Source: Hyphomicrobiales bacterium
GTDB taxonomy: Bacteria; Pseudomonadota; Alphaproteobacteria; Rhizobiales; Rhizobiaceae
Assembly: GCA_900471515.1 (NCBI GenBank)
Contig: UCFC01000031.1
Span: 16,524-80,523, forward strand
DNA: 64,000 nucleotides
Reading direction: 5' to 3'
Positions 51,008-58,848 of the stretch are shown one piece after another. Positions within the stretch are counted from its first letter, which is position 1; the number at the start of each line of letters is the position of its first letter. The position numbers were made by a program, and so were the translations under genes. A model generated the notes under the pieces. That model saw only the letters and a program-made list of their open reading frames with translations. It did not search any database and was not told the DNA's origin.

Positions 51008-51199
51008 TCAATTGTAGCTGCTCTTCAGCAGGTCGTTTTCCTGATGCGCCTTCTTTTCGTAGATCGTGAAAAGAGCCATCGAGAGGAGATAGGAGAGGAA
51101 GGGGTCTCCCATCTGCGTGGCGATATCGCGGGATGCGAGGATATGCCGTTCCAACGCACCGATGTCTTTTTGTACGGCGGTTTCGTTTAAGCGGTTCAT
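51008..51199 (-). CDS. cinS: CinS, small antirepressor co-translated with cinI
   Basis: A 63-residue protein starting MNRLNETAVQKDIGALERHI and containing PFLSYLLSMALFTIYEKKAH. In R. leguminosarum CinS is encoded just after cinI and, instead of AHL itself, passes on part of the Cin signal by antagonising the repressor PraR, so relieving repression of other quorum-sensing genes. Its ATG overlaps the cinI TGA (ATGA), which implies translational coupling so that CinS output tracks CinI output. Identification rests on position, size and sequence memory. Often missed because of its size. Confidence 0.85.
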   Translation of the reverse strand: MNRLNETAVQKDIGALERHILASRDIATQMGDPFLSYLLSMALFTIYEKKAHQENDLLKSSYN

Positions 51200-51861
51200 G
51201 CTGCCATCTCCAGAAATTGGGTCACGACGGAACGCGTCGGGACGTCGCGGGTATAGAGGGGAGTATCGATGCCGAGGGATGCGCGCATCTTGGTGAGAAC
51301 GCGCTCGGAAACTTCGAAGGCGCCGCAGCAAACGGGATATTTGCCGTAGCCGTCGGCGCGGCCGAGTTCCTCGACTTCGGCGCCGGCGCGCTTGTAGACG
51401 CGCTTCAGATGGGGTTCGTAATTGGAAATCATGGTGTGGATGCCGTGATCGAGGGCGCATTCGCAGAGCGCGAGCAGCAGCATGGAGAAGGCGCGGCCGG
51501 CATCGATGTCGGGGAAATCGGCTGATATCGCTTCTTCGTCGATGCACATGCGGGTGCCTTCCCAGATGCCGGGGGCGACGAGATTGGCCGCCTGCGGGAA
51601 GGTTGCGCGGAAGACGTCGTAGAGGAGGGTCGGTCCGGTCGTCGGCATCAGGCGCATGCCGCCATAGAGGCGCGTGCGGGTTTCGTTGCACCAGACGAGA
51701 TAGGCCGGGCAGAGCGAGTCGTAGCTGTCGCGCTCGAAGGGGCCGATTACCGGAACGTTCCAGCCAAGAGTGTCCGCAAAGACCTTCTTGCGCAGGCGGA
51801 ACATCTGGTCGAGTATGAAAGCGTATTTCTGATACTCATGTGCCTGAATGATAACGAACAT
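51196..51861 (-). CDS. cinI: N-acyl-homoserine-lactone synthase CinI
   Basis: Makes the long-chain AHL (in R. leguminosarum N-(3-hydroxy-7-cis-tetradecenoyl)-homoserine lactone) from SAM and acyl-ACP. The 221-residue LuxI-family protein has the conserved core: RLRKKVFADTLGWNVPV (the catalytic Arg/Phe/Trp), the YDSLCPAYLV Asp, GGMRLMPTTGPTLLYDVF, and WEGTRMCIDEEA with the invariant Glu. The start follows GGAGGGCAAA. A near-perfect CATATG-centred palindrome lies about 95 bp upstream and a half-copy 65 bp upstream. Terminal gene pair cinI-cinS is downstream of cinR on the same strand. Confidence 0.95.
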   Translation of the reverse strand: MFVIIQAHEYQKYAFILDQMFRLRKKVFADTLGWNVPVIGPFERDSYDSLCPAYLVWCNETRTRLYGGMRLMPTTGPTLLYDVFRATFPQAANLVAPGIWEGTRMCIDEEAISADFPDIDAGRAFSMLLLALCECALDHGIHTMISNYEPHLKRVYKRAGAEVEELGRADGYGKYPVCCGAFEVSERVLTKMRASLGIDTPLYTRDVPTRSVVTQFLEMAA

Positions 51862-51924
51862 TTTGCCCTCCAGCGTGTTTGGTTCGTGAGGGCAGAATGG
51901 TTCAGGACGGCGGGGCCGGAAATT

Positions 51925-51936
51925 CCCTCATATGGG
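51925..51936. promoter_or_regulatory. Half-copy of the CATATG palindrome near cinI
   Basis: CCCTCATATGGG retains the CATATG core and short G/C arms, 64-75 bp upstream of the cinI start, close to where a -35 would fall. Confidence 0.45.
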
Positions 51937-51950
51937 CGCCCACAGATGAT

Positions 51951-51968
51951 CCCCCGCATATGAGGGGG
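51951..51968. promoter_or_regulatory. cin-box-like 18-bp palindrome upstream of cinI
   Basis: CCCCCGCATATGAGGGGG is palindromic except for one base pair and lies about 90-107 bp before the cinI start. It shares CCCC-R-CATATG-M-GGGG with the site upstream of cinR at 52903-52920. The size and dyad symmetry are those expected for a LuxR-family operator, here presumably CinR. Confidence 0.65.
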
Positions 51969-52117
51969 TCGCCCGGAGGCCTTTCCGGGCCGCCGGCAGA
52001 ACGCTTCGATCCGTCGAGGAAGCGAGCGGAAGCGCGGCGCGATCCTTCCGGTCCGCCCCCGGCACTTCAGGGCTTGTTGGCGCAAGACGGACGGCTGCCG
52101 GTCCTTGCGATGCAGGC

Positions 52118-52843
52118 TCAGGGATTGATGATGCGCAGTTGCACGGCTCGCGAGGCGGCTGCGGAAATGGTGGCGCAGCCGAGTTTGAAGCGGGCGGTTT
52201 TCAGGTAGTCGCGGGTCGTATGTTCGGAAATCCCGAGAATGACGGCAATGTCCTTGTAGTCCTTGCCGAGTGCCGTCCAGTGCAGGCATTCGATTTCGCG
52301 CGGGGAAAGCGCCGGCACCGGGTCGTTCTCGCCATGCAGTTCGTAGATGGCCTTGCGGTGGACGAGATGGGCGATTTCGATCCACTCGTTGCGATAGGTC
52401 TTGACCATGGTGGTCCAATCATCGAGCGGAATGCGGGCATTGATCGACAGCAGCGCGCGGCGCTGCGCCTTGTCGGCGACGGGGATCGAATAGCCGTTGC
52501 CGCCGATCCCGTGCTTCTGGGCGTCGACCAGCATGGCATAGGCCTCCGGTGTCGGCTCCACCTCGCTCCAGTCGAAGGGCAGTTGGCGCTCGAAGCCCTG
52601 CTTGACGATCGGATCGACCTTCACATAGCTGTTGAGCAGGTAGCGCGAGACCCAGGCATCGGGATAGGTGGTGCGCACGAAGGGGGAATCGATCCTTGCG
52701 GCGATGGTCTGCGCGAGGTGATAGGTGACGTAGTCGACGGCATATTCCGCCTGGAAAATGCGGATGGAAGCATCGACATTGGCCGCAGCCTTGATCTGTT
52801 CGAAAACAGGTTCGAACTTTTGCGAATAACTGATTTCCGTCAT
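52118..52843 (-). CDS. cinR: LuxR-family AHL-responsive regulator CinR
   Basis: Activates cinI when it binds the Cin AHL. The 241-residue protein has an N-terminal autoinducer-binding domain (residues about 10-165; conserved Trp/Tyr/Asp in YPDAWVSRYL, SYVKVDPIVKQGF and FDWSEV) and a C-terminal LuxR helix-turn-helix (ALSPREIECLHWTALGKDYK; ILGISEHTTRDYLKTARFKL). Start 52843 (MTEISYSQ) has AGGCGG upstream and avoids the longer reading from 52909. The gap to cinI (256 bp) carries the cinI promoter. A second copy of the palindromic operator lies 60 bp upstream of cinR, shared with a divergent small gene. Confidence 0.95.
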   Translation of the reverse strand: MTEISYSQKFEPVFEQIKAAANVDASIRIFQAEYAVDYVTYHLAQTIAARIDSPFVRTTYPDAWVSRYLLNSYVKVDPIVKQGFERQLPFDWSEVEPTPEAYAMLVDAQKHGIGGNGYSIPVADKAQRRALLSINARIPLDDWTTMVKTYRNEWIEIAHLVHRKAIYELHGENDPVPALSPREIECLHWTALGKDYKDIAVILGISEHTTRDYLKTARFKLGCATISAAASRAVQLRIINP

Positions 52844-52902
52844 CGTGCCGCCTGCCTCAAACCGTTCAATCCTACCGCGAGGAATGTCAAAAATACAAGG
52901 CA

Positions 52903-52920
52903 TCCCCACATATGCGGGGA
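52903..52920. promoter_or_regulatory. cin-box-like palindrome between cinR and the divergent small gene
   Basis: TCCCCACATATGCGGGGA, palindromic except for one base pair and built exactly like the site at 51951-51968. It is 60 bp from the cinR start and 50 bp from the start of the small gene at 52970, so it could control either or both. Confidence 0.65.
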
Positions 52921-52969
52921 ATGACTTTTTCAGACCCGTCTGTTAGCGCCTTTTTCGGGGAGGCTCCAG

Positions 52970-53155
52970 ATGGACAGCAAGAGAACGTTCGATATCGCCG
53001 AATGCCATCAGGCAGCCAAGGGGCTGAGATCGAGCTGGCAGGATATGGCCGGCTCCGAAGCGCTGATCCGCGCGCTCGTCGCCGAGCGCAACGGCGATAC
53101 GTTGCTTGCCTTGTTCTGGACCGAGGTTCACCGGACGCTCTGCGAAGAAAAATAG
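52970..53155 (+). CDS. Small hypothetical protein divergent from cinR
   Basis: A 61-residue protein starting MDSKRTFDIAECHQAAKGLR with a well-placed GGGGAGG ribosome site. It is predicted helical (SEALIRALVAERNGDTLLALF) and has two Cys. No family is recognised. The shared promoter region with cinR contains the CATATG palindrome, making it a candidate member of the Cin quorum-sensing regulon. It converges with the PHP-domain gene, 32 bp between stops. Confidence 0.65.
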   Translation: MDSKRTFDIAECHQAAKGLRSSWQDMAGSEALIRALVAERNGDTLLALFWTEVHRTLCEEK

Positions 53156-53187
53156 CCGCTCCTTTACCCTAACATCAGCCGGGAAAT

Positions 53188-54585
53188 TCATTCGATATAG
53201 ACGGGATTGGCGAGCGCGCGCCGGATCGGCTGCTGCGCCAGTTCGATACCGCGCAGCTGCCAGGAAAGCGGCCTGCCGGAAATCGCAGCGTTGAAATCGT
53301 CAAGCAGTCTTTCGCGCGCGGCTTCGGCAATGATTTCGGCGCGCATGAAGGTTTGGGGCCGTCCCGAAAAGCTGCCCTGCCATTCCTGCGCCTCGATCGT
53401 TTCTTCGGCGACAATGCCTGACGCGTCGAGCCAGACGATACGATCGCCCCTTGCGCCGCGGATCTCGGCCGTCGCCGAGACCGGCCCGGAAACGGTCGCG
53501 CCCATCGGGAGGCCGTTGACTGTCAGCGACAGATGCGGGCCGTCGGGGCTTTCGGTAACGAAGCCGCGGCCGACCTTCATGGCGGCAAGGACCGCCGCTT
53601 CCGAAAGCTCTTCCAGCCACAGCACGGTCGTCGGTCGCGCCAGCGCGAGCGGTCCCTCGGGCATCAGGCGGGCGGGCTGGTGGAAATCGCTGCCGCCGAT
53701 CGCCGAAAGGCGCCGGCCGGTTGCGAGGCGTTCGTGGTAACGGGCGAGCGCGACCCAGTTCCAGGCCATCCAGCTCGATTGCCAGACTTCCATGCAATCG
53801 GCCTCGGGAAGCTCATAGTCCCAGGGAATGGTCGGTTTGTCGTGGTTGATCGACAGCAGGCCGCCACGCTCATGCACGAGCCTTGCCAGCGTGTGGGCGT
53901 GTTCGCGCCGCGTCATGCGAAAGTCGATCCAGTCGTCGATGCCGTAGACATTGGCGTGACCATTCGCCGTCGTCACCTCCATGGCGCGGATAAAGACGAG
54001 GTCGGGCGAGGAGGCCGGATGAAAATAGCGGCGCTGGCTGATCGTATTGTGATCGGCCACGGCGAGGAAATCGAGACCGGCCTGTCTTGCGGCTTCGTGG
54101 AGCAGTTCGGGCGCGCCCGCCGCATCCGAATGGAAGGTGTGGCAGTGAAGGTCGCCGCGATACCAGCCGGCGCCCTTGCGCACCGGCAGGGTGCGGACCG
54201 GCTGCGGCCGCAGCTCGCGCGGGCTTGCGTCGTAACGGAGCGTCAGGGCGATATCGGCGCCCGACGGCGGCACCTTGTAGAGGCCGAGCATGATGCGCCA
54301 GCGTCCGGCCGGCATTTCGCCGTGAATATAGCCTGGCGTCGCGTCGTCGGTGGCGACGAAGAAGCTGTCGCGGGCGCCGCCGCTCCAGCCGCGAAAACCC
54401 TGGGATGACGGGTAGCCGGTCGCACGGGGATCGAGAATGCCGAGATCGATGATGCAATCCTCGGCCTTTTCATAGGCCATCGTCACGTCGAGGCGGGTGG
54501 TGCCGGCCGGAATATCGAAGGGCACGTAGAAATAAGGATCGCTCGCCCGGTCGGCAGGTGTGACGTGGACAGTGAGTTCGCTCAT
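53188..54585 (-). CDS. PHP-domain phosphoesterase of the CehA/McbA type
   Basis: A 465-residue protein. An N-terminal beta domain (residues 1-140) with TVHVTPADRASDPYFYVPFD precedes a PHP domain carrying the metal ligands: RGDLHCHTFHSDAAG (HxH near residue 150), FLAVADHNT (DH), EVTTANGHANVYG, LSINHDKP and GGSDFHQPA. PHP enzymes hydrolyse phosphate or carbamate esters using two or three metals; CehA/McbA relatives are named for carbaryl hydrolase. No signal peptide. The start at 54585 is uncertain (54597 or longer also open). Its divergent neighbour is a GH38-like glycosidase, suggesting a sugar-related substrate, but this is inference. Confidence 0.82.
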   Translation of the reverse strand: MSELTVHVTPADRASDPYFYVPFDIPAGTTRLDVTMAYEKAEDCIIDLGILDPRATGYPSSQGFRGWSGGARDSFFVATDDATPGYIHGEMPAGRWRIMLGLYKVPPSGADIALTLRYDASPRELRPQPVRTLPVRKGAGWYRGDLHCHTFHSDAAGAPELLHEAARQAGLDFLAVADHNTISQRRYFHPASSPDLVFIRAMEVTTANGHANVYGIDDWIDFRMTRREHAHTLARLVHERGGLLSINHDKPTIPWDYELPEADCMEVWQSSWMAWNWVALARYHERLATGRRLSAIGGSDFHQPARLMPEGPLALARPTTVLWLEELSEAAVLAAMKVGRGFVTESPDGPHLSLTVNGLPMGATVSGPVSATAEIRGARGDRIVWLDASGIVAEETIEAQEWQGSFSGRPQTFMRAEIIAEAARERLLDDFNAAISGRPLSWQLRGIELAQQPIRRALANPVYIE

Positions 54586-54958
54586 CGGGTGGGCCATCGC
54601 CAGAGGTTCGGATACGTCGTGTAAAGCAGCAAGATGACAGGCATATCGCGAACCTATTGCGCCGACCATCCAGGCGGAATGGCGTATGAACACGTCTTCA
54701 TTTTCGGCCGTCAATTAATGAGCGTCTCATGATTCAGGCAAGGCATGCGAGAGCGAGAGAGACAAAATATTCAGCATATTCCGATATCTCGCTGAATTAT
54801 GCTTGACGGATCGTTACCATGAAGCGCAAAGGTGCCTGTGGAAACGATTACACAGCCGCGGTTGTATCATATCGGGAAGGATGGCCGGTCCGGCGTTGGA
54901 TGCGCAGCGTCCTGCCTTGAGCGCGGGGCTGCGGCGGCAACGGCCCAATGGAATGGAA

Positions 54959-56887
54959 ATGACCGAAAAGCGCGTGCATCTGGTCTTCAAGACCCATCTC
55001 GACATCGGCTTTACGGACCATGCCGAAAAAGTCCGCCGTCAATATCACGAACGCTTCATCCCGCAGGCGATCGAGACCGGCGCGCATTTTTATGCCGAGA
55101 ACCCGAAAGAGCCGAAATTCATCTGGACGACGGGCGCCTGGCTGATCTGGGATCACCTCAATTCGCGCTCGCCCGCCGAGGTCGCCGCACTCGAGCAGGC
55201 AATCGAACGCGGGCTCATCCGCTGGCACGGGCTGCCCTTCACCACCCATACAGAGCTGATGTCACCGGACCTGTTCCGCGCGGGCCTTTCCTATTCGCAG
55301 GAGCTCGACCGCCGTTTCGGCAAGCGGACGATCGCAGCGAAGATGACCGACGTTCCGGGCCACACGCTCGGCATGGTGCCGCTGCTGGCGGAGGCCGGCA
55401 TCCGCTTCCTGCATCTCGGCGTCAATACCGCGTCGCCGCCGCCCGACGTGCCCGACGTTTTTCGCTGGCGTGCGCCCGATGGGGCGGAAGTCGTCGTCAT
55501 GTACCAGCGCTCCTACGGCGAGACCTATTTTCCGGAAGGCTTCGACGACGGGCTGAGCTTTGCCCACACGCAGGACAATATCGGCCCGCAGAGCGTGCCG
55601 CAGACGGCCGAAGCCTATCGCGACATGCGCCGCAGCGAGCCTGATGCGGTCATCCGCGCGGCCACGCTGGAGGATTATGGCGCGCTCCTTTGGGACGGGC
55701 GGGAGCGTTTTCCTGTGCTGGAACTGGAACTCGGCGACAGCTGGATCCATGGCAGCGCTGCCGATCCCATGAAGACGGCGAAGTTTCTTGCCCTGCAGCG
55801 GCTCTATGACCGGTTTGCGGGCGAGGGGCTTACGGCGCGGCGGCTCGCCTTCGGCCGTGGGCTCGCCATGGTGGCCGAGCACACTTGCGGCGTCGATATC
55901 AAGTCCTATCTGCGCGATGACAAGGCCTGGGCCAGGGCCGATTTCGAGGCGGCCCGCAAGGCGGACTACCGGTTTGCCTATACCGAGGCGTCATGGGACG
56001 AGCAGCGCGGTTATATCGACCAGGCGGTCGGCGAACTCGATGCGGCCGACCAGAAACAGGCGCAGGCCGTCCTCGCCGAATTGTTTGCGCCCGCGACTGT
56101 CACCGGCGGGGGACATGAGGCGCACCTGGCGGCCGGCGGCTGGTCGATCGAGCTGGACGAGGCGACCGGCGACGTGAGGGGGCTGACCTCGCCGGAAGGG
56201 CGGCGGATATGCGGGCGCGATGGCGCACTGATCGCCTATCGCTACGAGAGCTACGACGCTGCCGACGTCAACAGGCATATGGACACCTACCTGACGCATC
56301 GGCAGGAATGGGCGGTGCTCGATCATGACAAGCCGGGCCTTGGCCGATCGGGTGCGGCGCTGTCGAAAATCTTCGTGCCCCGCCTCGAAAGCGCGGGCGA
56401 GGGCGCACTTCTGCTTTCCATGCCGGCCGAAGCCACCGAGCGCTTTGGTGCGCCGCGGCAGCTTGTCATGACGTTTTCTGCCGAAGGCGACATGCTGCAA
56501 TTGCGGCTTGCGCTGCGCGACAAAGCCGCCAACCGCATGCCGGAGGCGAGTTTCCTGTCCTTCAAGCCTGAGCGCGCCGGCGACTGGGCGTTCAGGAAAA
56601 TGGGCCTGTGGCACCCGTGCGGACATTATGCGCGGTCCGGCGGCGCGCAGCTTCAGGCCGTCTCGGCCGTCCGCGGCATGATCGAAGACGCCGGGACGCT
56701 CGAAATCGTGCCTCTGGATACGCCGCTGGTCGCGCCGCAAAGCTGGGATTTCATGACCTTCTGCAAAGACCTGCCGGATTTTGAAGAGGGGGTCCGCTTC
56801 AACCTGCACAACAACAAGTGGGGAACCAATTTCCCGATGTGGTGGGAGGGCGAGCTCTCCGCCCGTTTCCGGCTCCGCCTGGGTTAG
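54959..56887 (+). CDS. GH38-like glycoside hydrolase (DUF5054 family)
   Basis: A 642-residue protein with the N-terminal catalytic fold of alpha-mannosidase-type (GH38) hydrolases. The first metal motif is FKTHLDIGFTDHAEK (HxD, residues 10-12), followed by WTTGAWLIWDHL and the nucleophile-region segment KMTDVPGHTLGMVPLLAEAG near residue 130-150. The C-terminal half is a beta-sandwich-like region (GEGALLLSMPAEATERFG). Such DUF5054 proteins are found in carbohydrate-use loci; the glycan is unknown. No signal peptide, so cytoplasmic. ATG 54959 is chosen over 54953; both lack a strong ribosome site. Confidence 0.8.
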   Translation: MTEKRVHLVFKTHLDIGFTDHAEKVRRQYHERFIPQAIETGAHFYAENPKEPKFIWTTGAWLIWDHLNSRSPAEVAALEQAIERGLIRWHGLPFTTHTELMSPDLFRAGLSYSQELDRRFGKRTIAAKMTDVPGHTLGMVPLLAEAGIRFLHLGVNTASPPPDVPDVFRWRAPDGAEVVVMYQRSYGETYFPEGFDDGLSFAHTQDNIGPQSVPQTAEAYRDMRRSEPDAVIRAATLEDYGALLWDGRERFPVLELELGDSWIHGSAADPMKTAKFLALQRLYDRFAGEGLTARRLAFGRGLAMVAEHTCGVDIKSYLRDDKAWARADFEAARKADYRFAYTEASWDEQRGYIDQAVGELDAADQKQAQAVLAELFAPATVTGGGHEAHLAAGGWSIELDEATGDVRGLTSPEGRRICGRDGALIAYRYESYDAADVNRHMDTYLTHRQEWAVLDHDKPGLGRSGAALSKIFVPRLESAGEGALLLSMPAEATERFGAPRQLVMTFSAEGDMLQLRLALRDKAANRMPEASFLSFKPERAGDWAFRKMGLWHPCGHYARSGGAQLQAVSAVRGMIEDAGTLEIVPLDTPLVAPQSWDFMTFCKDLPDFEEGVRFNLHNNKWGTNFPMWWEGELSARFRLRLG

Positions 56888-56896
56888 GCGGTCTGC

Positions 56897-57145
56897 TCAT
56901 ACCGCTCGCGGAAGCTTGCGGTTTTCGCTGATCCGGACCGCCGGCTTGCGCGGTTGTGCAATTTTCGGGCGGAATTTTATGAGGACCTCGTTGCCGTCTG
57001 CCGAGGCGCGCGTGCGCTCCAGCCGGTCGCGCTCGGCCGTTGCCTGACGCCAATGCTCGGCGTCGCGGCCCTGCGGCCTGCCTTCCGCTTCCCAAATTGC
57101 GTAGGCGCGCTTGCATATCCACTCATGCCGGGAGGTGTCGCTCAT
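56897..57145 (-). CDS. DUF2934 stress-type small protein
   Basis: An 82-residue protein with the DUF2934 core HEWICKRAYAIWEAEGRPQG followed by DAEHWRQATAERDRLE and a basic tail. DUF2934 proteins are of unknown function and are frequent in rhizobial stress regulons. AAGGACG lies before ATG 57145. A perfect EcfG-type promoter (GGAAC-N16-CGTT, 57327-57303) is found upstream with a 158-bp leader. Probably made in stationary phase or under osmotic or desiccation stress. Confidence 0.8.
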   Translation of the reverse strand: MSDTSRHEWICKRAYAIWEAEGRPQGRDAEHWRQATAERDRLERTRASADGNEVLIKFRPKIAQPRKPAVRISENRKLPRAV

Positions 57146-57302
57146 GGTTGCGTCCTTCTTGAGCCGCTCTTTGGCCGCCACCGAAACCACACGACTGGCC
57201 CTCCGCCGAAGGCGGTACCTCAAGCTCGTCTTGTGGATGGTTCCGGCAATGTGCCGGCATTTCGATGGGGCGGGCATGGCGTTCTGCCATGCTCACGGTA
57301 AG

Positions 57303-57327
57303 AACGATTTCACCTGAGATGTGTTCC
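57303..57327 (-). promoter_or_regulatory. EcfG general-stress promoter upstream of the DUF2934 gene
   Basis: On the minus strand GGAAC (57327-57323), a 16-bp spacer, then CGTT (57306-57303): an exact match to the alphaproteobacterial EcfG/RpoE2 consensus. The 158-bp distance to the start leaves room for a leader or a small unrecognised ORF. Confidence 0.75.
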
Positions 57328-57429
57328 CGGCATGGTCCGTGAAATTTTGCCCGGAGCGAGGGCCGCTACTCCGGGCGCGAGCGCTCATTGGCGGCTTCGT
57401 GCCCTTTGCGGATTCTGACCTTGCCATCG

Positions 57430-57636
57430 TTACTCGCGGATGTGGTCCGGCAGTACCGGCGGGCGGCGCTTGGCGGCCATCAACAGGTCAAGCTCGACCG
57501 ATGATGGTCCGAAGCGGGTAAAGAGACTTTCTGCCTGTTCGTTTTTCAAGCCATATTTGGCGGCGAATTCGTGAAGGCTGTACGGGCGGCCACGCAGGGT
57601 CCGGCTCCGTCGTTCGGGTTGACGAATTTGCGTCAT
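57430..57636 (-). CDS. Small DUF3606-like protein
   Basis: A 68-residue basic protein, MTQIRQPERRSRTLRGRPYS then LHEFAAKYGLKNEQAESLF and FGPSSVELDLLMAAKRR. The middle resembles the short helical DUF3606 proteins (yEvrywakkfgv... Gps..vr.hL), a stress-linked rhizobial family of unknown function. GGGGAG lies 8 bp before the ATG. An EcfG-like promoter is 33-57 bp upstream. Confidence 0.72.
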   Translation of the reverse strand: MTQIRQPERRSRTLRGRPYSLHEFAAKYGLKNEQAESLFTRFGPSSVELDLLMAAKRRPPVLPDHIRE

Positions 57637-57668
57637 ATTGATCTCCCCAGGCTCGATTGCTGAGGGGA

Positions 57669-57693
57669 AACCGGTCAGGCCGTTAAAAGTTCC
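57669..57693 (-). promoter_or_regulatory. EcfG-like promoter of the DUF3606-like gene
   Basis: GGAAC (57693-57689), 16-bp spacer, GGTT (57672-57669): one mismatch from consensus at the -10, 33 bp before the start codon, an ideal position. Confidence 0.7.
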
Positions 57694-57952
57694 GAAGGCC
57701 GGTTTCAGGGCAGTCTTGCCGCCGCAATGGCCGCTCGCCTCTCTTCCTGCGCGAAAAAATGCCCTGGACTATTCATGAATTTCAATCGGTTAGATATTCC
57801 GGCCGGCCGGGCGGGCAGAAATGGCTTTATCACGCCTGTGTTACTCTATAAAATGAATCGTGTATCCGGTCCGAAGGAGGAGCCGAGCGTTGTTCCGCGT
57901 CGATCCGGACCGGATCCGAGGAAGCTGGCTAAATCCATCAGAGGAGACAGAC

Positions 57953-58336
57953 ATGATGAATGCACTGCCGCCACTTCACAACGGACATGCCCCGTTTACC
58001 CTGCAACAGCTGTTCCGCGAGGCGCTTTACGCCTACGAGGAATGGGACAGCGAACTGACGGAGCCAATTGTCACCCATGAAGGCAGGGTCATTCCGATCA
58101 GCTTCGTTTTCGAAGCGATGCGCGAATGCACCGATATCGTCCCGGCCAATATCGTCGGCGCCGTCACCGAACGGCTGACCAAACCTTGGGAAGGCGAGGG
58201 ACCGCTGGACCAGATGACGTTCTCCACGGCGGCGCGCGTCATGCGCGTTCTGGTGCGCAAGCGCCTTCTCGCCAATGGCACGCCTGATATAGCAGCCCTT
58301 TCGACGCGCGCATCCGAAGCCGAGCCGCGCGAATAG
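57953..58336 (+). CDS. Hypothetical protein, 127 residues
   Basis: Unrecognised soluble protein, MMNALPPLHNGHAPFTLQQLF, then YAYEEWDSELTEPIVTHEGR, MRECTDIVPANIVGAVTERL and MTFSTAARVMRVLVRKRLLA. Predominantly helical, mildly acidic. AGAGGAG before ATG 57953 decides the start against upstream readings. It stands between EcfG-driven genes but I found no GGAAC/CGTT pair for it. A strong hairpin terminator follows at 58343. Confidence 0.72.
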   Translation: MMNALPPLHNGHAPFTLQQLFREALYAYEEWDSELTEPIVTHEGRVIPISFVFEAMRECTDIVPANIVGAVTERLTKPWEGEGPLDQMTFSTAARVMRVLVRKRLLANGTPDIAALSTRASEAEPRE

Positions 58337-58342
58337 GCATTC

Positions 58343-58375
58343 AGGATCGCGGCGCTCGCCGCGATCCTCTCCCTT
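58343..58375 (+). terminator. Terminator after the 127-residue hypothetical
   Basis: AGGATCGCGGC (58343-58353) pairs with GCCGCGATCCT (58358-58368) around GCTC, followed by CTCCCTTT. It lies 7 bp after the stop and just before the next gene's promoter. Confidence 0.8.
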
Positions 58376-58377
58376 TG

Positions 58378-58402
58378 GGAACCCTGCTCATTTCCAGCCG
58401 TT
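58378..58402 (+). promoter_or_regulatory. EcfG general-stress promoter of the DUF4174 gene
   Basis: GGAAC (58378-58382), 16-bp spacer, CGTT (58399-58402): exact consensus, 19 bp before the start codon at 58421. Confidence 0.82.
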
Positions 58403-58420
58403 GAAACAGGCAAAGAAGGA

Positions 58421-58837
58421 ATGAGCACCATGTTGAGATCCATCCTGCAGGAAATCATGGGAACAGGCGGTCGCGAGGCGCATCTGCCGCGATCGCTGGA
58501 ACAGTTCCTCGGTGAAAAGAACGTGCTGATCGTCTTTGCCGATGCCGAAGACAACAGGCCGATCGTTCAGGACGAATTGCTGCGCCGCTCGCAGATGCGG
58601 CTCATCGAAGACGATATCGAAGTTTTCACGATCGCCGGCGGCGGCGCCTTCTCGCTGTTCGAGGATGGGCGCGACCTCGACGCGGACGATGTGCGCGAGG
58701 AGCTTCAGGGACCGCGCGACGGCGAATTCGGGCTGGTGCTGATCGGCATCGACGGCAAGGTGAAGCTGCGCTCCAGCGAACCGATGAGCGTGGAGGATAT
58801 CAGCCGCGCCGCCGATATCCCTTCGCCCAATCATTGA
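58421..58837 (+). CDS. DUF4174 protein
   Basis: A 138-residue protein of the DUF4174 family, a thioredoxin-like fold without active-site cysteines. The body reads VLIVFADAEDNRPIVQDELL, RLIEDDIEVFTIAGGGAFSL and FGLVLIGIDGKVKLRSSEPM, with the family's LIGxDGxxKLRS signature. Function unknown; induced by stress in several bacteria. A perfect EcfG promoter is directly upstream. Convergent with the alpha/beta hydrolase gene, 11 bp apart. Confidence 0.83.
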   Translation: MSTMLRSILQEIMGTGGREAHLPRSLEQFLGEKNVLIVFADAEDNRPIVQDELLRRSQMRLIEDDIEVFTIAGGGAFSLFEDGRDLDADDVREELQGPRDGEFGLVLIGIDGKVKLRSSEPMSVEDISRAADIPSPNH

Positions 58838-58848
58838 TCCCGCGGGGC

